Origin: Sphingopyxis sp. MWB1 | GTDB taxonomy: Bacteria; Pseudomonadota; Alphaproteobacteria; Sphingomonadales; Sphingomonadaceae | Length of the DNA stretch: 64,000 nucleotides | Direction: 5' to 3' | Assembly (NCBI RefSeq): GCF_000763945.1 | Contig: NZ_JQFJ01000002.1 | Coordinates: 1,116,001 to 1,180,000, forward strand | In this document: in pieces, positions 31,962 through 43,200 of the stretch | Layout of the letters: each line of letters begins with the position of its first letter | How positions within the stretch are numbered: the first letter of the stretch is position 1 | Translations under genes and position numbers: made by a program | Notes under the pieces: model-generated | What the model was told of the DNA's origin: nothing | The model's input: the letters and a program-made list of their open reading frames with translations, nothing else | The model's database searches: none

Positions 31962-32860
31962 CGCCCGCCGCGAAGCGGGAAGCTGTCGCGCATCTTCAGA
32001 CGACGCTGGGGATGAGCGAGCGGCGGGCGTGTGCTGTCGTCGGAGCGGATCGCACGAGCATGCGATACCGCTCGTGTCGAGCCGATGATGGCGACCTGCG
32101 GTTGCGGTTGCGTGAGCTGGCGCAGCAGCGTCGGCGGTTTGGCTATCGCCGCCTGCATATCCTGCTCCGCCGGGACGGCATCACCATCAACCGCAAAAAG
32201 ACGCAGCGGCTCTATCGGGAGGAAGGGCTGACGGTGCGCCGCCGGAAGGGACGAAGACGCGCCGTCGGCGCGCGGGCCCCTGCGCCGGTGCTGGCGCTTC
32301 CCAACCAGCGCTGGAGCTTGGACTTTGTCCACGATCAGCTCGTCACCGGGCGACGCTTCCGGGTGCTCAACATCGTCGATGACGTGACGCGCGAGTGCTT
32401 GGCGGCGGTGATCGATACGTCGATCTCGGGCCGGCGGGTCGTGCGCGAGCTGGGCGATCTGATCGCCAGGCGCGGTGCGCCGAAGATGATCGTCAGCGAT
32501 AACGGCACGGAGCTGACGTCGAACGCGGTGCTGGCCTGGTGCGGCGATGTCGGGATCGAGTGGCATTATATCGCACCCGGCAGACCAACGCAGAACGGGT
32601 TCGTCGAGAGCTTCAATGGTCGCATGCGCGACGAGCTGCTCAATGAGACGCTGTTCTTCACGATCGGTCAGGCGCGCACGATCCTCGCCCGATGGGTCGA
32701 CGATTACAACACCGAGCGGCCGCACTCCTCGCTCGGCTACGCCACCCCGGCGGCGTTCGCTGCCGAACTCGAAAAGCAACGGGCGGGGTTAACCCCGCCC
32801 GTTGCTTCGCCTGCGCTTATGCGCGACAACACCCCTCGGCCTCTAGTTGCAGCTGGATGA
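31955..32860 (+). CDS. IS407-group transposase OrfB (DDE catalytic domain)
   Basis: This is the catalytic part of the transposase, about 301 residues, read either from the ATG at 31955 or by frameshift from orfA on the A7 run. It contains the HTH_21-like region ([20 protein letters not shown]) and the rve integrase core with D in [10 protein letters not shown] in [10 protein letters not shown] and E in [14 protein letters not shown], giving a complete DDE triad. The 3' end includes a 34-bp perfect palindrome. Confidence 0.93.
   Translation: MVTPAAKREAVAHLQTTLGMSERRACAVVGADRTSMRYRSCRADDGDLRLRLRELAQQRRRFGYRRLHILLRRDGITINRKKTQRLYREEGLTVRRRKGRRRAVGARAPAPVLALPNQRWSLDFVHDQLVTGRRFRVLNIVDDVTRECLAAVIDTSISGRRVVRELGDLIARRGAPKMIVSDNGTELTSNAVLAWCGDVGIEWHYIAPGRPTQNGFVESFNGRMRDELLNETLFFTIGQARTILARWVDDYNTERPHSSLGYATPAAFAAELEKQRAGLTPPVASPALMRDNTPRPLVAAG
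32774..32807. repeat. Perfect 34-bp palindrome inside orfB
   Basis: The sequence reads AAGCAACGGGCGGGGTT followed directly by its exact reverse complement, with no loop. It lies inside the last codons of orfB, about 70 bp before the right IS end. In RNA it would form a very stable hairpin, which could act as a bidirectional terminator or translational barrier. Confidence 0.8.
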
Positions 32861-33223
32861 AAGATGGGGGTCAGGTCAGATGCGAGCCAACCGAGATTTG
32901 CATCATCTTTGGGGAAGCGGCGTACCCAAAGAGCGAGCTCAATATCTTCCGTACATGGTCCGGTTTAAGAACGTACAGGACCCCAGCAGTGTTGAACGGG
33001 TATTGCCCAACGATATCTCACGAAGCTTTGGCCCAGGTTATGTGCTGAGAGGCCTGACGGTCCAAATTACGAACGAACCAGTTACCAATCAAATCGAAGA
33101 GCGACTAAGTTGGCTGAGCCAATTTCCGGAACCGCGACTTGAGAAGATCCCTACGGGCGGAGTAGCGAATCCTACGTTTGGCCAATCCCTCTCGCATGGT
33201 GATTTCCTCAGGAGGAGCCGCAA

Positions 33224-33391
33224 ATGAATCGCTCGGTCTTTCTTTCGCTGCTGGCAATGGACTCTTATCAGCGCGGAAGCGCTGTGGGCATAAGAGGAGT
33301 GACCGGGACCGCGATTGGAAAGGCGACGATTCGGGATCTTGAGCTGCCGGCGAACTCGCTCGCAATCGGCTTTTGTGCTTCTGATTATTAA
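33224..33391 (+). pseudogene. Truncated ORF, N-terminal remnant of a larger secreted-protein gene
   Basis: A 55-codon frame starts with an ATG overlapping the lipoprotein stop (ATGA). It reads MNRSVFLSLLAMDSYQRG and later GTAIGKATIRD, then ends in TAA. This opening resembles the N-termini of large sphingomonad lipase-like or RTX-associated proteins that begin with an 'ALLALDxYxRG' pattern, which I recall but cannot check. The coupled start and abrupt stop suggest a decayed gene, not a genuine 55-residue protein. Confidence 0.45.
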
Positions 33392-33746
33392 TGGAATTCG
33401 GAGTAAGTATAAGAGACGCTAAGAATGTTGGACAAGCATTCGTGACCTGACAGCGGTCGGCGCGCTTGAGGGTACATTCGCTTAATTTCCTTGCCCTTTC
33501 CGCTTGTTTGATAGCGGCCTCATGCGGTTCAGTGTAATCCAAGCCGAATTAGGAGACTAGCATTCGAATAATTGAGGGAAAATGCCGAGTGCCACTGGGC
33601 TCTGTCCGATTCACAAAGGACAATAAGATGACCGCGACCATCCTCCCGTGCTCTGGAGACAAGGAAATTAATTGTTTTATGAAAGAGATTGATCTTCTTT
33701 TTTCAGATCCTGTTATGTTATCCCTATCTTGCTGTCGAGAGGCCGG
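33392..33746. other. AT-richer gap upstream of second lipoprotein gene
   Basis: No gene is supported. Composition becomes distinctly AT-rich towards the right end (TTAATTGTTTTATGAAAGAG, then a T-rich run). A possible promoter (TTGATC ... TATGTT, about 33689-33720) precedes the lipoprotein gene, but it is assigned by eye only. The left part may contain debris of the truncated gene. Confidence 0.35.
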
Positions 33747-34271
33747 ATGATGGCCGATCATCGATGGGCAACTATTTTGTTATTGGCACTATTATCCGGT
33801 TGCGGCGAGGAACGCGCCGTACCGATTGACTATTGCAAGCCCGAGGGAAGAAAGATATCAAATTCCGAGAGGATTTCACAAGTTTTAGTGACTTTAGCAA
33901 ATAATGAAGATGAAATTTCAGATAAGTGGAAATTCGATGGCGGAGTTCATTTTCTGGAATGGAGGAGTAAATTTAAGTCAGAAAATCCGAATGTCTCAGA
34001 TTTAGATATTTCATATGAATATTATTTGAATTTCCCGTCATGCTGCGAGGTTTTGCCTCCAGCCTATCTTGATCATGAGAATGTTTCAGACTTGGAATGG
34101 GATGATCGCATAGCAGAAAGTTTGAAAAGAAAACCGGGATTCTGGGTAGTAGACGTTAAGGTATCAAGAAAAATTCCCGTTCCCGCGTCACGTAAGCCAA
34201 CAGATAGCATTGTACTCGGTCTATCTGACTGCAATAACAATGTAAATTACAGAGGATATCCGTATGGCTAA
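33747..34271 (+). CDS. Lipoprotein coupled to the giant RTX protein
   Basis: This lipoprotein of about 174 residues starts at the ATG at 33747 (MMADHRWATILLLALLSGC), with lipobox LLSGC at about residues 16-20. The mature part is acidic with several Cys residues (SCCEVLPPAYL, GLSDCNNN). Its stop overlaps the ATG of the RTX gene by 8 bp, so expression is coupled. This mirrors the frpD-frpC pair of Neisseria, where a lipoprotein precedes and binds the RTX protein; sequence homology to FrpD is not claimed. The gene is AT-rich relative to its surroundings. Confidence 0.75.
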   Translation: MMADHRWATILLLALLSGCGEERAVPIDYCKPEGRKISNSERISQVLVTLANNEDEISDKWKFDGGVHFLEWRSKFKSENPNVSDLDISYEYYLNFPSCCEVLPPAYLDHENVSDLEWDDRIAESLKRKPGFWVVDVKVSRKIPVPASRKPTDSIVLGLSDCNNNVNYRGYPYG

Positions 34272-37200
34272 TTCTACAAGCTTTGCGTTTTATGACGAAG
34301 TTTTGAAGAAATTTTTATACGGAACTGATGAGATTCAATTAAATCTTATCGACGATAAAATTATTCGACCTGATGGATTAAAGCCGGAATCCGTGGTGGT
34401 CGATAAGTTGGATTACATGCTAGGGCCGGGACGCTTTGCGCTTCCGAGTATGTTTGAAGTCGTGCAAGCGTTTTTCAACGTCAGCGGAAATGATCTTGAC
34501 GCTGCTGGAGGTCGGACTTTTTCGCTAAGCGAATTGCAGGCTCAGCTTGGCCTGAGTGCGAATTCTCATCAGCTGAGCTTCAATCAAGCCTACTTTGACG
34601 ACGGAGCCGATGACTACGCATATCGAGTATTTTTCTGGTCATCTAGTGCATTCGAGATTTCCGAAGGTGTTCGCTTCGTCGTAAATGCAGACGGCACCCG
34701 CTCGATTGAAGGCTTGATCATAAACCCGTTGGGTGGTGGTTCCGGGACCGACAACTTTGATTGGCAGGGTGGGCCATTCGCCCGAGATCTCAATCCGATT
34801 GTCCGCCCCTTGATCGATCCGTTCGCGATAGGAGGTGACGGAACGGCAGCAATGGATCGGACGGTGGCAATTGAACTGAACGGAACGCTCCCCGAGCGCA
34901 CCTACACCCATACGAATTTCGACTGGGACGTCCATAATGGACCACTCACCGTGGGCGGAAATAATCCGTCGTTGGGTACATTTGGCGATGACCTGGACAA
35001 GGCAGCGGCGATATTGAGGCTCGGCATTGCTGGCGTGCCATTCGTCCGGGATCTTTATAACCGTGGTGTCATCAAATACGATCAAGATGGCTACGACATA
35101 CTCTACGGGACAAATCACGATGACGTGATCAATTATCACGACGACTGGCCGCATCGTGTGATCAAACCGGGTTTTTCGCGGTGGCGGGCGGCCATCCTTG
35201 GCGGTAATGGCAATGATGAAATTACTGGAAGTATCGGCGACGACCGGCTGGACGGCGGGTCGGGGAACGACACGCTGGATGGTGGGTTCGGAAACGATCT
35301 GATCATTTCTGAGCTTGGCGACGGAGACGATATACTGGATGGCTCGTGGGATACCGATACCGTTGTCTACAAGTATGCGACCGGCGACTCTCTCATACGC
35401 CTAACCCCCATTTCCGGCTTCGCTCAGGGGGCCGGTGCGCTGGCGAGTGGCGATTTCGATCTCGTGATTACCGGGGCCCGCGATGCTAACGGCCGCAATA
35501 CGACGGAGACCGAGGTCGGAGAGGGTGTAGTCGAAGTCAATGACATGACATTTGGCAATGATACTCTCACTTCGATCGAAAAGGCAGCCGTGGAGTCCGG
35601 TTCCGGTGCTGATACGCTAGTGCTTGCTCGAAACGGTGAAGGCGTAAACGACGATGGAATTGCATATATCGACCTAGGCACTCAGGCATCCGGGGCGTTT
35701 GATGCGATTGATCTGCGCGAATGGTCAAAAAAGGTTCTGATCGACCTTGAGGCTGAGGAAGTATCGTGGGTCGATGAGGATGCGATATTGGGCTTCATCG
35801 ATGACGAGAGGTCGATCACGGTTCGTAAAGCCGAAGCTGCTTTCGGAGGGAGCGGAGCTGATTGGCTTCGCTCGCGAAGCGAAGTTGGAACGAAATTCTA
35901 CCTCTCAGGTGGCGCGGGCGACGACACGCTCACTGGGCTCGGTGGCAATGATGTGCTAGATGGCGGCGCAGGCAATGACACCATCGTTTCGCTCGGCGGC
36001 GTCAACATCATAGTCGATCACGAGGACCGGAACTTCATCATTTCGCGCGGCGACCATGATACCGTCCTGATCGGCGGGAGTCGTTCGCACATCGAACTGG
36101 GATCGAAAACACTGGTCGTTGGAGCCGATACCGACGAGACAGTGAGTCGCTTCGGTATCCAGCTGCACGGCGGCGTTCAGCAATGGTGGAATGAATCCGG
36201 TACAGCAGTATGGTCTCCTTATAATGCGCTTCTAAGTGCATTTCCGTTTATTGGAGCGCAGGCGATGTTCTCGGCCGCCGCCATGGCCGCTGACACGCCC
36301 TATATGAAGTTTGCAAAATATCGGGTGGATGCTGAAAGCGGTGATTTGTTGATCGACTTAGGCTGGGGCCTCGGCGGGACGGCACGCATTACCGATTACG
36401 AACTCGACATGGCTACCGGCATGGGCACAGCGGGTCTCACCGTCTTCCGTCAGGGCCGGGTCAAGCAAGGAAGCAATTCTGGCATCAAGGCATCGAACGG
36501 TGTCGAGCAATATGTCAATCTTGCGCTCTATGCCGGCTGGGGCCGCGGCCTTGAGGGCTTCGACCCGTTGGTGCTCGATCTCGATGGCAATGGCTATGAT
36601 CTGATCTCGCGCGAGTATAGCCAAGTCTATTTCGAATTTGACAGCGACGGCTTTGCCGAGAATGCGGGCTGGATCGGTGGGAACGATGCCTTTCTCGTCC
36701 GCGACCTCAACGGCAATGGCCAGATCGACAATATCACCGAGATGTTCGGCAATCGGACGACTTCGGGCTTCGCTGCGCTGGCCATACTCGATAGCAATGG
36801 CGATGGTGTTTTCAGCATCGCCGATGCTGATTTTTCGAGCGTCCGGCTCTGGAAGGATGCGAACAGTAATGGCGTCACCGATGCGGGCGAACTGATCTCG
36901 CTCGCCCATGCTGGCATCGCCAGTATCTCGCTCACCGCGACGACGCTATCCGATACAGACGTGCGCGGTAACGTCGTCGTACGCGAAGCAAGCTTTACCC
37001 GAACCGACGGCACGGCGGGCAAGGTCGGCGACATAGCGCTCGACGTGTCCGACACCGACACGCGCTGGACAGGCACGCAGACGCCGAGCCAAACGGCAGC
37101 GGCGCTGCCGCAAATCGCGGGTATCGGCGAACTCGTAAACCTGCGTTTAGCGATGACGAACGACGCGACTTTGCTGTCGATGGTCAACAGCTTCGTGGCG

Positions 37201-40200
37201 AATAACTCCGCAACCGTCACTCAATTGCGCGGCGAAATCGCGGATATTCTCTATCGGTGGGCGGGCGTTGACAACATTGCGGCCACTGCGATCGGATCGG
37301 GCGGCTTCGATGCCCGCAAGCTCGCTTTTCTCGAGAAATTTGTCGCCATTCAGCTGATGCCACGCGATGAGAACGGCGCGATTCTCACGAGCAATCTGGC
37401 GGAAGTTGAAGCACTCTGGAACAACCAGTTCAACCAAATGGCGTTCAAGCTGATTGCGCAAGGGCCGCTCTCGGCCAAATTCGCGGGCCTGACCTATTAT
37501 GAATCGCACGACCTACTACGTGCGGCGAATGCCGATACCATCGCGACTGTTCTCGCTGGTTTCCTCGACGACATGCCGGCCAGCGCCGCGGCGGCGACAG
37601 ATTACTGGGCCGATTGGGGACCGCTTCTCGGCGCGTTTGCGGGCACGGTCATGCGCACTTCGGGGATTGAGGTCGGGCGTGACTATTTCTTCGCTGAGCT
37701 GGTCAAGGCAGCTGACAGCAGGACGCTCGCGCTCGACATTGAGACGTTGGCGGGAGGACTTGCCATCGACGGACTAAAGATCGGGAGCGTATCGGCACTC
37801 ACGCGCACTGCCAATGATTCGGGAACGCTGACTTATTTTTCGGAAATCGGAAGCCAGCAGTTCGTCGGCGGCGCTGGGCAGGACGCTTATGTCTTTGGCC
37901 ACGCCATCGGCAATGCTGTAATCAACGATGATGAAGCCCGGGTGAGCGGCGACCGTATTCGCTTCGCCTTTCTGAGCCCCGATGACGTCACGATGGCGCA
38001 TGATGGCAATGATTTGCTGATCACCGTGACGGGCACAGGGGAGACGGTCCGAGTGCTAGGCCAGTTTGCGCCGGTCACAACTCTTGGTGCTGATTATCTA
38101 TTGAGTTCCAACAAGGGCGTGGAAGAAATTCAGTTTGCCAACGGTATGATCTATGAGGTGTCCGACATCGCGATCGCCGTTGGAAAAGGGAGTGCAGACA
38201 ATGACACGCTTATCGGCACGATGCACTCCGACGTATTGCAGGGGCTTGCGGGCAACGATCTGCTCATGGGGGGTGACGATGGCGACATCTATGTGGTTAA
38301 CGGGGGGGAAGGTCAGGATATCATTCGAGACGTCCAGACAACGCCTAGGCTGCGGGCTGCGGACATGCTCATCTTCGGCGAGAATGTCTCTCCCGGCGAT
38401 ATCCAATTTGTTCGCGAGGGCGCGGAATATGACGATCTGCGCATCAAGATCGGCACAGGCGGCGACAGTGTCATCATCGAAGGCCAGTTCGGTTATTCGG
38501 TTCTGGGCTACACGGGCCCTCTTGCACTGAATTCACGCATCGAAGGCTTTTCGTTCCGCCATTACGGTGCCGCCTGGTCGAGCAAGGAAATTGAGACCCT
38601 ATTAATCGAGCGTGCCACAACCGCCGGAGACGATGTCGTACGAGGTTTTGGAAATTATGATCATTTCCAGATCAGCGCGGGGAATGACCTGCTCATCGGC
38701 ATGGATGGCGGCGACGTCTATGAATTTGGTGTGGGCGCGGGGAACGATACGATCGACGAACAGTCGCGCTTCATCGATGTAACCGTTGATCTCGGAGGGC
38801 TCGCCAACAGCGCTGAGAACGACATCGTCCGTTTCAAGGTGCTGACCCTCGCTGACGTGAGTTTCAGGCGCGTTTCGGCCACGCCAGATCTTACCATTAC
38901 TATTACCGCGACAGGTGAAACGTTGACCGTCAAAGACCAGTTCGACGGGTTCCAAACGGGCTACTTTGCAGCGCAATGGCTCCACCGCATCGAGCGTTTC
39001 GAGTTCGCCGATGGTGTTGTCCTCAACTGGCAGCAAGTTGCAGCAATTACTACAACCGGCGGCGATGGTGACGATCAGCTTTGGGGGGATCTCTACTCCG
39101 ATCGCATGATCGGCGGAAAGGGCAACGATACGCTATCGGGCGGCGGCAAGGGTGATGAATATGTGTTCAATATCGGCGATGGCCAAGACGTTATATATGA
39201 CAATAACAGCTTCATCCTCGGCGACGGTATTTTGAACGTCGACGACAGCCCGGATTATGTAACGCTCGGCGAAGGCATCGCTGAAGAGATGATCGCTCTT
39301 AGCCGATCAGGCAACGACCTGACGCTGCATATCGGGGCCTCCGGTGACAGCATCACTCTGAAAAATCAGAACAGCCTCCTCAACACGGGCGTGTTCGGAG
39401 TTTGGGGCCCTAGCCGGATTGAGGAAATCCGCTTCGTCGATGGCACTGTCTGGACGTGGGAAGGCCTCAACGCTCGCTGGATCGCCAATAATACTACTAG
39501 CGGAAACGACATTGTGGTCGGCTTTGCGCTTGCCGATACATTTGAAGCGAGCGAAGGCAACGATATCTTGTCCGGCGGCGACAGCGGCGACATATACCGC
39601 TTTGGCCTCGGATCGGGACAGGACATCATCCGCGAGAGCGTTGACAACGTCATGTATGGCGATGACGACAGCGTGGAATTCACCGATGGCCTTGCGCCCG
39701 AGGATATCCAACTCGCGCGCGTCGGAAATAATCTGGTTATATCGCTGTCTGATGGAAGCCGTCTCACGATCGAGGGCCAGTTTGCCTTTACGGCCTGGCA
39801 TACGTGGCAGGATATCGAGTTATTCAAATTCTCGAATGGCGTCACCTGGACGGCCGCCGAGGTTCGTATGCAGTTCCTCACATCGACCCCGGGCGACGAT
39901 ATCATAACGGGCTTTGACAATGCCGATGTTATTGACGGCGGCACCGGAAACGACGTTCTGCGCGGAGGCAACGGCTCGGATGTGTATCATTTTGATTCAG
40001 GCTACGGGCATGATGTAATCGAGGAATCGGTCACCAATGCCAATCTCGGCGATGCGGACAGGGTGATCTTCGGCCCCGGACTTGTTCCCGAAGACTTGAC
40101 CATCGCACGAAACGGCGACGATTTGGTATTCACGGTGATCTCCACAGGCGAGACGCTGACAATCAAAAGCCAGTTCGCATTCTCGAATTGGCTTGCATGG

Positions 40201-43200
40201 CAGGACGTTGAGCGCTTCGAATTCGCCGATGGCACAATATGGACTGACCATGATGTTGCGGTACGCCTGACAGGGGGAACGCCGGGGGACGACACCATTC
40301 TGGGGACGTTCCGATCGGACACGCTCGATGGCGGTGCGGGCAATGACATACTCATCGGCGGCGACGGGGCCGATATTTACATATTCGGGCGGGGGTATGG
40401 GCAGGAAGAGATTCGCGAGTCGCTATCCAACGCTAACCTTGCGGAAGATGACGAGTTGCGCTTCGGCGCCGATATTACCGTAGAAGATCTTACTTTCACG
40501 CGGGATGACCACGATCTCGTGATTTCAATAATTGGTACAAGTGACACTGTCCGACTGACCGATCAATGGCGTGTGACCAACATTTATCGCTGGCACGATG
40601 TCGAACGGTTCACGTTCGCCGATGGCAGTTTTCTGACAAATGGGGATATTCAATCGCGGGTATTGGCCGGGACGAATGGCGACGATCACATTGTTGGCTT
40701 TGTGACTGCCGATCGGCTCAACGGTGGTCCTGGCAATGATATTCTCGAAGGTCTTGACGGGGCCGATACTTATGTTTTCGGCTATGGATCGGGGCATGAC
40801 GAAATTCGTGAAACCGTCGACAATGCCAATTTCTCGGACGACGACAGCATCGAATTTGGTCCCGGTATCGCTTGGGAGGATTTGACTTTTAGCCGAAGCG
40901 GGAACGACCTCACCATTCAGCTGCCTGGCGGGCAGGACACCCTTTTCATCGGAGGACAGCTTGGAACGTTCAGCAGTACAACGGGATATACTTGGCGCGA
41001 CGTCGAATCCTTTAAGTTCGAGGACGGCACATTAAAGACTAAAGAAGACCTGCGCCTCGCCATACTCGCCGCGGCTTCGACCGATGATGACGATATAATC
41101 GACGACTTCTATACCAATGATACGCTGGTTGGCGGTCGTGGAAATGACACACTGCGGGGTGGCCGAGGTTCGGACACGTTCGTGCACAATGTTGGTGACG
41201 GTCATGATATCGTGTCCGATTATTTCGAATATTATGGTACTATCGGCGATCGCATCCTGTTCGGCGCTGGGATAACACCTGACGACGTGAGTGTTGGCGT
41301 GTCACCGTCCAATCCCGCAGATATGCTGCTCTCTGTTTTCGGCGGTCAAAGTTCCGTAACGCTCAAGAATCAGGTCGGTGCCAGCCACGAATGGGAAATT
41401 GACAGCGTCGAGTTCGCTGACGGAACGAGTTGGTCGGCACTCGAGCTATCTCGTCGTTTCGTGGAAGATATGGGAACGCCTGGTGATGACGTTATCAACG
41501 GAACGGGTAACGCCGACACGCTGGATGGCCGCAGCGGCAATGATGTAGTGTCTGGCGGTGGTGGTAACGATGAACTCTTGGGCGGCGCAGACGATGATGT
41601 GCTGAATGGTGGGGCCGGTCACGACCGTCTGACTGGCGGCCTCGGCAACGACCTTCTCCGTGGCGAAGCCGGAAATGACATATACGTCTATACGCCCGGC
41701 GACGGAGACGACATCATCGACGATCTTAGTGGTCAGAATGTCGTCCTTCTTGGTGCTGGTATTGCGCCCGACAATATCTATTTCTCGACCTCGGTTTCCA
41801 GTTCCAACGATATCGTTATCCGCTTTGCAGGCCATTCGGGATCGATCGCGCTCAAGAATCAATTCGCGGCTTCGAGCGCAAACGGGGTGCAGCGCCTTTC
41901 GTTCGCCGATGGGACTGTGTGGGACCAAGCGAAGATACGCGCCGAATATCTAACCCGCCAAGGAACAACAGGTGATGACTATTTGGGGGGCGATGATACC
42001 GTCAACATTTTGAATGGCGGCGCGGGCAATGATAATATCCGGGCGCTGGCAGGCGACGATCAGCTAACCGGCGGTGTCGGAAATGATCGCCTCGAAGGAG
42101 GAGCCGGCAACGACAGCTACCATTACGCGATTAACGATGGAAACGACGTCATCGCAGATGGCGGAAACGATACGGCAGACAAGCTTGTCTTCGGCGCCGG
42201 GATTTCGGCAGCCGACGTCTTGATTGATCCAGACCAGAACAACGGGGCGAATTTCATAATTGGCTTCTTGGGGCGGTCCGAGAGCATTGTGGTCGAAAAA
42301 CAACTGACCGGAAACCATGGAATTGAGCGCATCGAGTTTGCCGATGGCAGCTTCTGGGATGCGACCGAAATCGCGAACCAATTTGCGCTGGGCGTGGCGC
42401 GCGCAGGCAACGAAACGATCAACGGAACCAGTGGAGCAGATATGCTGAATGGTTTCGGAGGTAATGACATCCTTTACGGGAATGCGGGCAATGACATTTT
42501 GATAGGCGGTACCGGAAACGACTATCTGCGCGGTGATACTGGTAACGACACCTATGTCTTTAATCTCGGCGATGGACAGGACACCATCTATGAGAATGAG
42601 AGCCAGTTCACCGTGGGCGGCACCGAAACCTTGCGCTTCGGATTGGGCATAGCGCTCGAAGATCTTATTCTCAGCAAGACCACTGCTGATTGGAACGATC
42701 TGCGAATCGCGATTTCCGGAACGACAGACTCTATCCTGATCGACAATCAGGATGTGAGCTATCAGGAGCGCTACTTTAACCGCATCGAGAATTTCGTCTT
42801 CCAGGTCCAGGGGCCGGATGGATCGGTCACCGAAACGACAGTCGGATGGCAAGCCATGGAGGCGCTCCGGATCGTCCAGAACCAAACGTCCGGAAACGAC
42901 GTGATCATAGGTAGCACAGCAGCCGACACGATTGATGGCAGTGCAGGCAATGACACGCTTTACGGCTGGAGCGGCAACGATATCCTCGCCGGCGGCGAAG
43001 GTAATGACACCCTGGATGGCGGCGCAGGAATCGATACGGCGCTGTTTTCCGGGCTGCGGATCAACTATTCGTTGGTTACCTCGGGTGGCATGCTCAGCGT
43101 GTCGGACAACGCGCCCGCAGTCGACGGGGATGACGGAACCGATAGTCTTAAGGCAGTTGAAAAGCTGAAGTTCTCGGACGGGGAAGAGGTCGGCATCACC

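Larger units (their letters stand above)
31631..32878 (+). mobile_element. IS3-family (IS407-group) insertion sequence, 1248 bp
   Basis: The element is bounded by imperfect inverted ends, TGACCTGCCCCCCAT at the left and TGACCTGACCCCCAT read inward from the right. It is flanked by a direct GATG duplication (31627-31630 and 32879-32882), and 4-bp duplications are characteristic of the IS407 group. It contains overlapping orfA and orfB on the plus strand. Both frames are intact and the DDE residues are present, so the copy looks active. Confidence 0.93.
31211..33227 (+). pseudogene. Lipoprotein gene split by an IS407-group insertion
   Basis: The first part (31211-31630) encodes a lipoprotein N-terminus with lipobox LALSGC near residue 30. 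The frame runs into the IS and would stop just inside it. The second part (32883-33227) continues in the correct frame once the IS and one GATG copy are removed, giving AWMRANRDLHHLWGSG across the junction and an intact 254-residue protein. The downstream part (PYMVRFKNVQDPSSVERVLP, SFGPGYVLRGLTVQITNEP) suggests a family found beside secreted-protein genes in sphingomonads. Clean frame restoration indicates a recent disruption. Confidence 0.85.
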
